A stretch of DNA of 64,000 bases. It comes from Dreissena polymorpha. Its lineage: Eukaryota; Mollusca; Bivalvia; Myida; Dreissenidae. Made by a program: the position numbers and the translations under genes. The notes beneath the pieces are model-generated. The model saw only the letters and a list, made by a program, of their open reading frames with translations, did not search any database and had not been told where the DNA came from. Location: positions 63,943,004-64,007,003 of the forward strand of contig NC_068359.1 in assembly GCF_020536995.1 (NCBI RefSeq), read 5' to 3'. Below are positions 24,370 through 36,532 of this stretch, in pieces (within the stretch, counting starts at the first letter, position 1; every line of letters starts with the position of its first letter).

Positions 24370-24875
24370 CATTTCTTTCCTCTGTAAAGAAATGTAAATT
24401 AGCGTGTATGCGTTTCTCACAGAAGACGTATTGGTTATCTCTCGAAGGCAAAATAAAGAAAAGATTTCTTAATGCAGAGTCATTGAGTGGCTGGATGTTT
24501 CCTTTGAGGAAGAGGTAGTAAGGCTGGATGTTTCCTTTGAGGAAGAGGTAGTAACAACGGCACAACATGATCCGAAGCGCACAGTCGACATGGTAATGCA
24601 CGTTATTATGATATAATTAATTTCACGACAAGGCCAAAGGAAACGATTCAAATCGAAAATCCATATATAAGATGACAGTTAAGAGTCGAGAACCTAATGT
24701 CGTCGGTCTCAATAAAAATGACGCATCTTCTCCTCGTGACAATCCCTTATACGTTTATTTTGATAGAGAGCGACGATAGGTTTTCAGCATACGGTACTCT
24801 TTATCAAATAACATTCGATTCTCGTTATCCCCAACTCGCTTATCTCGAAACGCTGCTTATGTCTAAGTAAATCCC
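24370..24875. repeat. Long inverted repeat, left arm
   Basis: This arm is the reverse complement of 26,468-26,915. Shared landmarks are cttatctcgaaac, aacctaatgtcgtcggtctc, agtcgacatggtaatgc and gaaacatccagcc. It also carries a local 34-bp direct duplication (about 24,491-24,555, ggctggatgtttcctttgag twice) that the right arm has only once. It could be a fold-back transposon arm. Confidence 0.8.
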
Positions 24876-25204
24876 ATGTCCCAACTTCGATCATTATTTA
24901 TCTCATACGGATTTTGATTTTTACATTGTATATATCAAAGCGATTTTCTTGAAAATCGGTTATCGTCAACTAATTTTGAGATGAATGTCATGTTCGTATA
25001 CATGATTTTACCTGTAAAATCCACACCTGTAACAGACGTAAGGTGTGGAAAGTAGGACCCCAATGGCACAAATCAGCAATTGCATAACCAGTATATTGTT
25101 GTAAAGGTGTGGCAGTGGGTTTCTGTCACAGGTTATTGTTTACTGCGTACATGACGGCCGGTAAATTTACCTCGTGTTACAATGCGGTTAAGGCCCAGTC
25201 TCAC

Positions 25205-25830
25205 TATGATGCCGGCGGAGCCCCAGTGCGTGATCAGGCATCTACCGGGATAAACCGGGGCCCTACCGGGATGATCCGGTGCTCCACCGGGATGAACCGT
25301 GGACGACCAGGGACAACCGGGGCTCCACCGGGGAAGTATTAAAATGTTTAATACCTCCGGGATGAACAGGGAGTCACCAAGTAGGACCGGCAACGACCGG
25401 CGTGGCACCGGGAACAACCGGGACTGTACCGGGAACAACCGGGACGGCACCTTAGCTCCACCGGGGCCCAAACACACCCAAGCAGAGCCACGGCAACGCC
25501 CCGGTGGAGCCCCGGTGAATGCCGGCAGAGTCTCTTTATAGCTACGTTACATAAGTTAACCGGTGCTCTGACGGTGCCGTCCCGGTTGTTTCCGGTGAAG
25601 TCCCGGTTGTTTCCAGTGCCAAGCCGGTCATTGCCGGTCCTTCCCGGTAACTCCTGGTTCATCACGGATGTATTAAACATTTGAATACTTTCCCGGTTGA
25701 GCCCCGGTTGTCCACGGTTAAACCGGGACGTTGCCGCAGCTCTGCCGGGGTTTGATGCCGTTATAGCCCCGGTGAGTGCCGGCGTAGTGACGGTATACCG
25801 GGGCTCTGCCGGGACTCTGCCGGCTTTCAC
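25205..25830. repeat. GC-rich mirror minisatellite forming a palindrome
   Basis: The first half (25,205-25,540) repeats ~15-bp units like accgggatgaaccgg and accgggaacaaccggg. The second half (25,560-25,830) carries their reverse complement in mirrored order. The landmarks gtttaatac and gtattaaac sit symmetrically around a centre near 25,550. It is far more GC-rich than its surroundings and sits in the loop of the 24.4/26.5 kb inverted repeat. Pro/Gly/Thr-rich open frames over it are composition artefacts. Confidence 0.85.
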
Positions 25831-26334
25831 CGGGTTCAACTTTTTCGTTTGGATGTTAATGCGCACGGTGAAGCACGGCATCTTTTGCACTGGAAAATAG
25901 CAGTCTGCAGTAACTGCAAACTGCATGTGATATGTCCTGAAATGGATACAGAATCTTCGTTGAGCAACCTATACATTATATTTGTACTTCGTTGCGCAAC
26001 TAATACATACTCTGTGCGAAACCTAGACATTAAGCGACTTGTAATTTCCTTCAAAACAAAGCAATTGAATGATTAAAATATATGTTCGTAACCTGTTTTG
26101 TACTTTAAAATGTGAAATGTACACTGAATCAAAGTTACATGTAGTTTTATTTAATTTAAGTTACCGTAATTGGCTATTTTAACAGAATAACCACCTTATG
26201 CATTGCTTCAAATCGAAATATTTCGATTTTAGCTCAAAATAAACTTAAAGGTTGCAACTACGCGCATTTGTTATTAGTTTGTTATTGAAAATAAGTACCT
26301 ACCATTACTGGATGTTCCGTTCTCTAATCCATAA

Positions 26335-26455
26335 ACACTGGGGGCTGACGAGGTCAAAGCGTAGTCCGTTTCGCTACGACGTCGGGTATATGTTTTACTA
26401 CGAAAACATTGTGTAAATACACTACTTAATCAGGCGAGTTTCATCTTTTCTGGTG
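26335..26455 (-). repeat. Repeat unit, inverted relative to 27,308-27,512
   Basis: The unit runs from cactgggggctgacgaggtc to gtgtttatc-like sequence. It is present here on one strand and twice in the opposite orientation at 27,308-27,512. It contains a conserved gacgtcgggtatatgtttta block. Confidence 0.8.
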
Positions 26456-26467
26456 TTTTATGTACTT

Positions 26468-26915
26468 TGACATAAACAGAGTTTCGAGATAAGCGAGTTG
26501 GGGATAACGAGAATCGAATGTTATTTGATAAAGAGTACCGTATGCTGAAAACCTATCGTCGGTCTCTATCAAAATGAACGTATAAGGGATTGTCACAAGG
26601 TGAAGATGCGTCATTTTTATTGAGACCGACGACATTAGGTTCTCGACTCTCAACTGTCATCTTATATATGGATTTTCGATTGTAATCGTTTCCTTTGACC
26701 TAGTCTTTAATTTAATTATATCATAATGTGCATTACCATGTCGACTGTGCGCTTCGGATCATGTTGTGCCGTTGTTAGTACCTCTTCCTCAAAGGAAACA
26801 TCCAGCCACTCCATGACTCCGTATTAAAAAAACACTTTTCTTTATTTTGCCTTTGAGAGATAACCAATACGTCTTCTGTGAGAAACGCATACACGCTAAA
26901 GCGTTGTCGTAGCGA
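26468..26915. repeat. Long inverted repeat, right arm
   Basis: Partner of 24,370-24,875, with about 450-500 bp of matching arm and a 1.6-kb loop. The loop contains the GC-rich mirror minisatellite. Confidence 0.8.
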
Positions 26916-27307
26916 GGCATATACGTATACTGTCAGAGACATGATCATGCCTAATAATAATATTTAGCCTTTATTTCTGATAACTGGGTCACCCTACACA
27001 TTTCTAAACACACCAGTGGCTTAACGATACATAGACCAATATGGAAATTGTAAAATTGTGTCACTTAAACACAGTTGTGAACCTTAATTGCATTTTTTTA
27101 AAGTGAAACTTTACTTCGGTTTTATAAATCAGCGGTATATTTCATGTTTAACCGCATAAACCAGACACATCTTGGATTATAATTTGATGTAACAGCCCTA
27201 TGAAATGTCATTGTGCTTAAATTCAGAGTTGTGTTATTAGAAAAGCATAATCTTACATGTTTAAACACAATTTTCGACTAATCCGTTCTCGATGTCATGT
27301 GTATTTA

Positions 27308-27512
27308 AACAATGTTTTCGTAGTAAAACATATACCCGACGTCGTAGCGAAACGGACTACGCTTTGACCTCGTCAGCCCCCAGTGATAAACACCAGAAAA
27401 GATTAAACTCGCCTGATTAAGTAGTGTATTTACACAATGTTTTCGTAGTAAAACATATACCCGACGTCGTAGCGAAACGGACTACGCTTTGACCTCGTCA
27501 GCCCCCAGTGGA
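27308..27512 (+). repeat. Two head-to-tail copies of the 26,335 unit
   Basis: The block atgttttcgtagtaaaacat ... tcgtcagcccccagtg occurs at about 27,311-27,382 and again at about 27,438-27,510. They are separated by tgataaacaccagaaaagat and the start of the next unit. Both end in the same ccccagtg. Confidence 0.85.
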
Positions 27513-27839
27513 GTCTTGGAAGACACTTGACAGTTGAGCTAGCGACGGTTGGTGGCTATACTTTGTGTAAGACAACTGATAAAAATGAAGTAAAGTTGAT
27601 ATGTTTTCTATGCATTCATATGTACTATATTTTTAAGGAGCAATGGTGACAAATGGTGAAAACATGGACATAATATGTTTCGTTTAAGGGTCTTTTTGAA
27701 AAATTAAATATGCATTTCCCTATAGCCTAATTTTAGCCTAAATAAAGTATGCTAAAATCCTGGACGGTACAGCTAAAAATGTAACAGTGGACCGCTCACT
27801 TCGCGAGTGCATGACCCATATGGGTTAGAGGCATTGATT

Positions 27840-28065
27840 GAAGAACTCCTCGCGAGGTTAGGTGATGATGGAAAGCAGAGAGAACTTGTGGCTTCAGGAC
27901 AGCAGCAGGACCGGATGTGCTTCACGTATTGGTACTAGTGAAGATGTGGTTCCTTGTCGGTTTCATTGACACGTGTTCCGCACACTTCAACTTTTCAGAT
28001 GAAATCGCATTCTGTGAAAACAGCGACTAAAGCAGCGACGGAGAGCTGGAAGAAAACATGCTATG
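27840..28065 (+). pseudogene. RASSF-like gene, C-terminal fossil
   Basis: The plus strand reads EELLARLGDDGKQRELVASG then QQQDRM, matching VLLGRLRDEDMDRESVASRL-QPDRM of the intact gene at 55,964-56,752. Later it reads IAFCENSD, a stop, then SSDGELEENML, matching SAFCNDSDCSSVGELEKNVL. Stops and frame changes interrupt it, and the N-terminal domain is missing. The downstream DNA to about 28,150 also resembles the 3' flank of the intact gene. Confidence 0.75.
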
Positions 28066-28801
28066 GGCGCACGAGTTAGCGCCTAGAAGCCCCGATCGAG
28101 TTTCCCGATGTGAGGAAGCCGTCTGGCCGGTATTCCTATTCTCGTCCATGGAGCCAGAAGTGACGAAGTGACGTCATGTTAAATGATTTAAGAATTCATA
28201 CACATTCACTTGGTGGCTTTTGTTGTTGTTGTTGTTGTTTATTCTGTTTTTGTTACAAAGAACTGTGCTACAAAATATAACTTAACCGCATATGGTATAC
28301 GTTGTCTTTGTTTTAATGTGATTCCCTTTCTTGTCACGCCTGGGGCTTCCGTTAAAAGAAAACAAACCAGACCTTTACCCTCATAACGGAAACATAACTA
28401 GCTGACTGAATTATGCTGGCCCGTTATTTGACACAAAAATGAAACCATAACAATGAATAAGACTATTGTATTGAATCGAAACAAAATATCTTGAAGTAAA
28501 CCAAATAATTGCGATACTCATTATAATATTCATTTTTGCAACAAGGATTGTCAAGCATTATTCAAACATACATGTAATCGGTGCATACCTGTACATCATA
28601 GATAAGATGCAAAATACATTCCTTTCGAGTCAAAATATACAAGTATTTTGTTATATATGTTTCATTAGTATGTTAAAACTTGAATAATGTGTCGTCGTAT
28701 TATCAACGTTTTTTTTTAATTATTATTGTGTATGATTTAGATGGTTAATAAGTAACAACGACTTGTACATGTATGTGAGCCGTGATCTGTTAATATATGT
28801 T

Positions 28802-29010
28802 TAATGCATGTGCGTTAAGTGTTCTAATCTGGGACGACACTTTCCTCTTGTATGGTATTTTTCGTTTACAGTTAGTCTCTTCTTAGCAAAAAGCAAGTTT
28901 AGGCGCAGAGTGTCGTCCCTGATTAGCCTGTGCAGACTGCAGAGGCTAATATTGGAAGACATTCTACGCAAATGCATTAAAGCCTTTTTTCACAGATCAC
29001 GGCTTATTTT
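28802..29010. mobile_element. Palindromic bivalve MITE (GTCGTCCC...AGCCTGTGCAG type)
   Basis: The ends ttaatgcatgtgcgttaag and acgcaaatgcattaa are inverted. Inside, ctgggacgacactttcc is mirrored by agagtgtcgtccctgattag, around a centre with aaaaatac/gcaaaaagc. I recall this fold-back element as very abundant in heterodont bivalves, which is one of the best taxonomic clues here. Open frames over it are accidental. Confidence 0.85.
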
Positions 29011-29499
29011 TAATGTTCAATGTTTTTTATCTTTAGTTCATTTTATGATTAAATACGATATATTTGCTGACATATCAAGAATTGATCAGTTTGCTTTCTT
29101 AGATAAAAAAACATTTGCCAAATAAAGTGGACAACAATGAATACAATACGGACGTGCGTTCGACTTCTGTTCATGTTAGCAAACTGGTCCGCAGATATTC
29201 TAATTTCGGATTGTTACCCTGAAAAGTCTACTCGTTTAAAGAAATATCCCACTCACATAAATAACATTAACTATTTTAATATTACTTTAAGATAGGAACA
29301 TTATCAATAGTAATAAATAAAAATGTTACAACTGTCTTAAGGATTAAAACATAGGTTAAACTAACCAACAACGTCAATTCTTTGTTTAGCAAACGTTAAA
29401 ACAAACAACCAATCAATCTTAATCACCTAAACCAAAACAAGATCCACGGAAAAAAAATTACATTCACACGAAATATATCAGTCACCCTAAATGCAGCCC
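29011..29499. other. AT-rich stretch, no gene seen
   Basis: No feature recognised before the left arm of the large inverted repeat. Confidence 0.35.
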
Positions 29500-29881
29500 A
29501 ATCACCAAAAATCAATCAATGTCGTCATGGTCGACTTCCGGGAGAATGCTGGGAAGGATGAAGAAACATCGGAAGGCAGAGTAGGCTCGGTTGCAGTAGT
29601 CACGTGTGGGGGAGATCTGCTTGGAAACCACAGAACACGACATGACGTCATTTCTGACGTCACCATTTGTGTCACTCGTATTGTGCACCGGAAAGCATTT
29701 TGCGGTATTTTTTTCTGTTATAGAGAACCTGTCCGTAAGCGTGTTGGAAGTGAGTAATTTCTATCACAGTAACTTGCATTATTCGTTACGCAATATTTAG
29801 CGTAATTTTCGAGTGCGCTGTGTTGCGGCGAGTTTTTGGTGTAGTGCTTCCGGAAGGTTGACCTGGTTGACCGGAAGTGGG

Positions 29882-30929
29882 TCAAAACTCGGCCGCCAGC
29901 CACTCCATGCTCTTCGTGAGCCCGTTACCTCGAAGGGCGCTCGTCTCCAGGATATCTGCCTGAAACAAATGATAACATAATTTTAGATTTAAACCGGATA
30001 CTCTTTTACTTAAAAGCACAGTTAAAGAGCTTGCTAGACATACCGGCAACTGTGTAACTTAAATTTTAATTTTCAAGTTTAAGGAATGTAAATTCTCTGT
30101 AAGTTGCTTTTATGTATAAGTCCTCTCTTTTTATGACCAGCAACACTTTCCTTGCTAATGGCTGAGTGTGCTGCTATTGATGCAGCAGAGTTTTGATATC
30201 AGCTGATAACAGTCACCGCCCTGCGATCATAGCAGGTTAACAGTACACCGGAATATTAAACCCTATTTCACATTCTCCCAGGTACGGATATTTAACCCGG
30301 GTCGCCGCGCTTCTCACCTTAGCGATCCGGGTTCAATCCCTTTTCCAGAAAGCATCAAAACGTGTAGAATGTATGGTGTATGGACACGTATTTATGTCTA
30401 TTCGTGTTTATCGGCCATGTTAGATATTCGTAATATTTATATAGGGAGAGAGATATTTTCTATCTTTGGTGAAGTATAATAAAACGTTGTTCGGTAATCA
30501 ATCAAACCACTCCCTATTATCCATAACACAGTTTTGAAAACTATGGGCGGAGACCATCGAAACATAATCTACTGTAAAACACTTGTGTCTTCAGTTTTAA
30601 GTTGTGTGTATTCTAATATCTGAATACAACATAACAGAACAGTTTTAGTAGTAAAATCAGTTTATGAAGAAATATATAATCATAACTACGTGCGCCATTT
30701 GTGTTTCATGAATTTCAAACTCAATCTTGATGCCACCTCCTCTGACGTCATTGTGTTTGGGAGATCCCGTTTGTTCACTAAAAATAGAAATACGTTGTGA
30801 GCAAGTTCCTCCGCGTGTAGTGCGGGTTTGAGGACGTCACAAAATAGTTCCTCGATGCGTTCTTTGTCGGTAGCGTCTACCTCTAACTACAGCGTCAGTG
30901 CCCTTGTAGTAGTGACGGAAAAGAGGGCG
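29882..30929 (-). pseudogene. ARF-family GTPase pseudogene, G4 and C-terminal exons
   Basis: Two exons on the minus strand. Exon 30929-30690, after atttcag, starts RPLFRHYYKGTDAVV. It then shifts frame by a 2-base loss and continues VDATDKERIEELFCDVLKP and VFLFLVNKRDLPNTM. These align with ARF RPLWRHYF, VVDSNDRERV and the G4 motif (N-K-x-D, here NKRD, intact). Its donor is cac|gtagtt. The exon starting at 29959 reads ADILETSALRGNGLTKSMEW, then LAAEF and a TGA at 29,884-29,882. It aligns with the ARF G5 region (TSAL.G.GL..GMEWL). The switch II exon is absent from this arm. The frameshift and early stop show decay. The same gene lies inverted in the right arm. Confidence 0.75.
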
Positions 30930-31805
30930 CTGAAATGAGAAAAGAACAGAACAATATTAATGTCGTTTATTGTCATCTTGGAGAGATTTTTAATTATGAT
31001 AATGAATATTTCATCGAGAAAAAATACACAGGATTCAGTCTCCATTATATATATCAACTTGTATCTGTTAAAATTATTATATTTTATATAATTGTAGAAA
31101 TACATATTATGAATATAATCTCTTGTCTACCAACTTGATCGAGCTGATTTATTTCGAATTCTCGTATTGTTTGCGCTAGATTGCAAACATAATTAAGTGC
31201 ACCATCATATGCATATACGATGCATAAACATTCAGTAGAATCATTCCTTAAAACTTTAAGACCGTTCCTGGTCGGAAAGGTAAAGCATGGGTTTATAGTT
31301 AGATATTGATAACGTTACATCTTCAGCCGACTTTTACATTAACCCCCCCCCCCCTTATGTGTCGTATCATGTACGTGTCAATATCATCGAACGTATACTT
31401 TGCAAACCGTCCGTATAGTGTTCATGTAACGTAACGTCAATCTTTATGAAATATGTATTGCTCTCGCGTCAGGTGTTACAGTACAATATCGAGGAAATTT
31501 GTTCTTTGCAGTGAAGGATTATGATTTCATGAGTCGTTATATAAAAATATGTTTATCAGTCGCGGAATAACGAGTATAAATCTGTTTCATTTGATCCACA
31601 TGAGATGCTATTATAATCTGTCACTGAAACTCTTCTTTTTCTACCGAAACGCTTTTTCGTTGTACGAACCCTTTAAACTTTAGTCACAATGTGAAAATAT
31701 GTGTAAATGTTTGGTTAACATCACAAGTCAGGACCCGGAATCACCAACCAAATCTTAGACTTAACAATAACGAATAGTCTTATACTCAATATATATATCA
31801 ATTAT

Positions 31806-31840
31806 ATCATAGTCTGTATATAATTATATACAGACTAAAA
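31806..31840. repeat. Short perfect palindrome, tctgtatataattatatacaga
   Basis: A ~24-bp perfect palindrome flanked by AT dinucleotides. The same palindrome sits at 42,459-42,484 and 43,459-43,484, next to the long (TA)n tracts of the right arm. Confidence 0.8.
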
Positions 31841-33959
31841 TGACGCTTATGTCATTAACATATTGTTCTGAACAAAGAAATAAATAATTGAAGGTGTTAA
31901 CTGCAACACTAAACTAGACTTATTTTTCCCTTGACATTGGCGGCATGAATATCAATGTATAAATATTGTTCATGCAAATGTGGTTTCCGAAATATTTTCG
32001 GCAGTGTCGGTGTTTATTAGAACTACTTTTTGTAATCTCCTCGATACCTTTACTATCATATACATATAATAGACTTCGATCGATAAAATAATATATCCTC
32101 ATCTGTGCCCTATTAACGAAAATCACCAATGATTTAAGTAGCAGTTGAATGTATTTATGATCTTACGGTAGAATAATGCAAAAATATACTCCACCTTCAG
32201 GGCCATAATCTTCGTTTAACAACCCACTTATAGCTATTTTAGTAGAATGACGACTGAATACATAATGTAATATAACTACCTTGTCAAAAAGTTACAAGCT
32301 GATTGTATGTTCATTGCTAAAACTTTTCACTATAATGTCATCATCAAGATACTACTTAAGGGATGTGTAAGTTATTAAGTGAATTCGTAATAGTACGATG
32401 GTCATAAAAAGATGAAAAGGCAGAAGCAGTTGACCGAGTTTTGTTTTAGTTTTTCTTTGTGTCTTTACGAACACAGTAAGCCTAGCTTACACTTGCAACT
32501 CCAGAGGACACAGCGGGTCATTTAGCTGGGCGTTGAAATATTGCAATTTGAGCTGATTGCTCTTAATATCTTAGTGTTCAGGTTGTAGTAGGTGTTGATT
32601 TCATAGTAATATCAGCTGCCGCGTAATGAAAATATATATTTGTGTGCGTGTGTGTGTGGAAGGGGGGGGGGAATAATGCATTGTAATTTCTCAGTTATAA
32701 CATTTTTCTTGTCTTTATCTGAGTTCTTACGGCGACCCAGGGAGCGGTAAGCAAAAGACGTTATGCCCTATGCGGATATTTAGCTTCGTGTTGAATTGTG
32801 TGAGGGTATGCCACACTTCACGGTCCAAGTATAAGGGTTGCCAAAGACGCCACAGAGTCGTCGTGAGAACGCATGAAAACGGCGTCCACACATTAAGAGC
32901 GCTTCAGTCATCATCTTTTCCGCTACCGCCTTGGACATGTTCAAAGTAAACGCCGATACTCTGTCTTAAAACAACATCCTGGCTAGAACGCATTGAATCT
33001 CTCTGTGGATACCACGGGCACAGAAGCAACACAGTGTGAACGCCTAGCTCGCGGTATTGTCCTGTGAATACGACAGGCACAGACGCGACGCAGTGCGAAC
33101 GCCAAGTTCGCGGTATAGTCGAGAAAGACACACCGAGCACGTTGTCTGGACGCCTTTATGGTGGTTCTTGTGGGGATCGATCGATACCAAACCGATTGTA
33201 TAACGTCTTTATTAAGAAATAGGGCAGCTCGATGCAGGAGGAATTTGTCTCTCCATGTTTTGGTACGCAATTAGTTTTTAGTGAGTTGTGCACTTAGATG
33301 ACACTTAAGCTGTTTGCATCCTTTTCGTTCAGATTGCTCCTTACTTGCTTTTCTGTTTAGGCATTTACGGTCTTTCGTTTGGCACTGCTATAAGACTGCG
33401 TGTACAAAAATGAGTAAAACAATTCCTTTACCTCGAATGTTTATTGGAGTTGTATATTGATGATAGTAAGAGTAATCATAGGAAACCAAAACGATTAATC
33501 TTAGATTCCTAAAAGCTATTTGTTCTGATGGTGACCGACTTAAACATCAGTTCAAATAACTCGGCATTCTACGTGATTTTAAATACATCGTCATATTGTC
33601 CTAGGACTGACATCGCTTCTTAAAAAGCTTCATTTCTTAAAAGGTTGTATGATTAATAAAATATATATTCAACTGTCATGAAAACGGTGGTCGTTTTCTG
33701 ATATTTTGTGATAAAATATACTATTATTAGGACAATGACGGATGACACAAATTAACTCCGCCCACTGTCTGTGATATCAGATAACTGTCCGATAACAACA
33801 TTTTAGCCCCACAAACATTTGAGATTATCATGCTGCTCGGTAATGTTTATTGATTTTTTAATATACTTTTTCACTGATTTTCATGTTTTCAAAAATTGTC
33901 GTTAAATAAATTAACTAACTAAACTACAATCTGTTAATAGTTTGAATAATAATAACTCC

Positions 33960-34155
33960 GAGTGTAAGGTCGCCATGGCGTTATATGGTATCCGCCTAGC
34001 GATCGGGGGGTGACGGGTTCGATCCCCACTGTGGGGGCTATCTTAAGATCTTCCCCACAGACACCAAGTACTGGTTCTAGGCCCAGGAACGGACTCGAGA
34101 AAGTTTCGAATAGGCGTTAGGCTTTCTATTCAATCGAGCTTAAATAAACAGGTTA
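33960..34155 (+). mobile_element. tRNA-derived SINE, copy 1 (left arm)
   Basis: The head aggtcgccatggcg ... atccgcctagcgatcggggg carries a polymerase III B box, GGTTCGATCC, at 34,016-34,025. The body runs ccacagacaccaagtactgg ... ggactcgagaaagtttcgaa and the tail caatcgagcttaaataaaca. Related copies lie inverted at 39,261-39,453 and 62,311-62,521. There is no coding capacity. Confidence 0.75.
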
Positions 34156-35272
34156 AAACTAAACTAATAATAATCATTTCATGAATCAAGATAAGACAAA
34201 AAGGGACTCACCTTTGGTTCGAACATCCAGAAGCAAATTTGAACGCTCTATCTCTACTTCACTTAGGCTTTTGAATTCGAATGATAATACCTGTTTTCGA
34301 AAAATTATAGAAGACAAGCGCGAATAATTCTTTAATACTTTCCGATTTCGATTGATTATTATCTGTAGTGAAATCGTTGACTTGGATAGATCGAAAAAAC
34401 ACTATTTACATTTGTGATTATCGTCTGGACAGATTTTTGGTCAAGTTCCTCCGCGTGAGGACTTCACAAACTAGTTCCTCAATGTGTTTTCTTCCACAGA
34501 ATGTATAACTGTAATACCAAAACCTTTATGAAAATAAATTATTCTTTGTGTGTATTTTAAATTTTAAGGTGCAGAGAAATTATGATTAACAAATTTCCCT
34601 CATGCGCACTTGGTAGGACTCTTATTACTTGTATGAATCGAACGTTTTCCACATACGACTCATAGGTGTACCATGTACGAGTCCATTGTGTGGCGTGTAC
34701 ACAAAATAAGTAAGGTGAGATTAACGCTTCATAAGAGTCATGAACACGTCAGATGTCAATTATTGTCTAGTCACATGTGTACATATGTTTACCAAGTACA
34801 TGTCAAGCAGTAAATTGTTGAATGTAGAAGTGCCATATATACACTAGTTTAAGGTATGGTTCACTTGTATTGGTTAATAATATAAGATATAAATTGTGAT
34901 TAGCATATCAAACATTATGCTTTTGTTTCTTCAATGATGCGCGTCAATAAACCGAAGACACGTATATTTGGATAATGCTTAAGATCATGGCAACAACAAT
35001 TAATGATGTAAAACCGATCTTCATTCTCTAGTTTTCTTTCCTTTGGATGTTGGTGTTAAATAACGGACCCGCATCGTTAAACTCCTCTCATGTAACCGTA
35101 TTGTAAATGTTAATCCCCTGTGTACCTTTTTCTGTAAGAATTCTCAAACGCAAAAAATAAGCACACCACAAAAATAACAAAACAAACGTACTTTATATGC
35201 GTATTATTATCATTTTAGCACATTTTATCTTAACAATGACAACAACAACAAAAAACACATAAAGCACAAAAA
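34156..35272. other. Left-arm non-coding DNA
   Basis: Mirrored by 38,113-39,260. No exon recognised. It includes ggaggaacttgacc-type sequence that also recurs near 30,810 inside the ARF-like exon, in the form gaggaacttgctc. This suggests a further partial duplication of that exon end (about 34,440-34,480). Confidence 0.45.
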
Positions 35273-35289
35273 TATATCAATTACAGTTG

Positions 35290-36240
35290 TATCTTGGACG
35301 TAAGGCGTTGCTTTTTGTATGTGTCTATTTGAATGATTTGGGCTTCAGGTACTTATGGTCCTTTTATTTACCAACAGCCTCATTAAAGCACGCACGATTG
35401 TCAGAAGACACGTGTTAATTAGCACGTTTGAGTAGCTAATTGACACGAGCACCTCTTTCAAAGGCGTAACTAATTGACGCGAGTCACTGTTAGCTTTTTA
35501 CATTAGTGTGAAATAGCTGGCCGGTAGGTGTGATTTAATTAAACAAATTAACATTTTTGTTTGTTTGAAGATAAAATAAGGACTTTGTTCATTACTCGAG
35601 CTAAATGCATGTTTTTAGCAAATTATTTGAATGAAACGGTCATAATCGCTTAACAAAAGGGGACATTATTATTACCAACCGAAATATAATTTTGTGTAAT
35701 TTCCCGCACTGAATGAAAACACTTATTGAACAGAGATAAAAAAATGTCAAATTAACTAAATTAATTTAAAGCGCTTATTGAAAAACTATTTAAGTTGTAA
35801 GAAAAAATATTTTGCTAACGTGAATAAATAAGGATACAATTATTATGAAAGCATTTAAAATGCAATATAACATATTGTTACTATAACTAGAAACAATTTG
35901 ACGTCGCGAACGAGCCGTTCTCTGTACCTTGCTTGTCAATATGATTGTCGCCAATTTAAAAAATAATATGCAAAGCTTATATTACAAAATAGCCAAATAC
36001 TTCTAAATGAACATTATTATGCTATTAACCTCATATAGAAAAAATAGTATAGATAAAATGTTAGGACATCAAACGGATAATTGTTTATTTTTGGTGTGCG
36101 AACTTGACCAAGAAGTTATTCATAGACACGTGTAGTCAGCTTTATATACACTTCTGGGAAAACTTGTGGTAACAATTCGACCAAGGCGGGCGCACTTAAT
36201 CAAAATCGGTTGTGGGATTTTGTTTCATTTGAAATGTGTA
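35290..36240. repeat. Flank of the RASSF-like unit, copy matching 57.05-58.67 kb
   Basis: It follows 57,050-57,480 (ttggacgtaaggc, agcctcattaaagcacgcac, gttgacacgagcacctcttt). Then, after a gap, it follows 58,590-58,670 (ttatatacacttctg, tttcatttgaaatgtgtata). The RASSF-like coding segment found between these blocks at 57,852-58,412 is not present here. Confidence 0.75.
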
Positions 36241-36532
36241 TAACAGACTTCATAGCAAACAAGAGTTGCTTTTGTGTGTTTTTTTTCAACAATTTGCGAT
36301 AATGTGGATAAAATAGTTTGATAATATTTTATACAAAAAAGCTTTTTAATTAAATTGGAAACTGTATAATCATTTGGAAACTTGGATGTTTCTTGAAAAT
36401 AATTTTCGATAATTTTCGATAGTTTTCTACACACTCAGGTGTAGTGCAATTTAAAATGTTTTCAGACAAGCATGTATCTTTTTGCGCACGATTCGTTGGG
36501 GTTTATGGTTGGATAATTTGTTTGGCATCTGA

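Larger units (their letters stand above)
29500..35272. repeat. Large inverted repeat, left arm
   Basis: This is the reverse complement of 38,113-46,933 over nearly its whole length. Anchors: the outer end accaaaaatcaatca (about 29,503) against tgattgatttttggt (about 46,918), a poly-C run (31,342) against poly-G (45,415), a SINE (33,960) against 39,261-39,453, and the inner end aaacacataaagcacaaaaa (about 35,255) against ttttgtgctttatgtgtttt (about 38,113). Relative to the right arm it lacks the tRNA-Tyr/ARF switch II segment. The junction is near 31,629, where ctgaaa meets ctcttc. Similarity is high but imperfect, so it is not an assembly mirror. Confidence 0.9.

Noticed and set aside
25109-25926. 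Several overlapping open frames rich in Gly, Pro, Arg and Thr
   Set aside because: They run over the GC-rich mirror minisatellite on both strands. The composition explains the lack of stops.
28808-29125. 105-codon plus-strand frame
   Set aside because: Most of it lies in a palindromic bivalve MITE, and it has no protein features.
30290-30350. B-box-like GGGTTCAATCCC near 30,330 and its mirror near 46,105
   Set aside because: No paired arms or A box at the right spacing. It may be an old SINE remnant, but support is too thin.
34440-34500. Possible extra ARF-like exon piece (ggtcaagttcctccgcgtgag)
   Set aside because: It matches only ~25 bases of the G4 exon region near 30,800 and has no open frame around it. 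It is a short duplication and not evidence of another exon.
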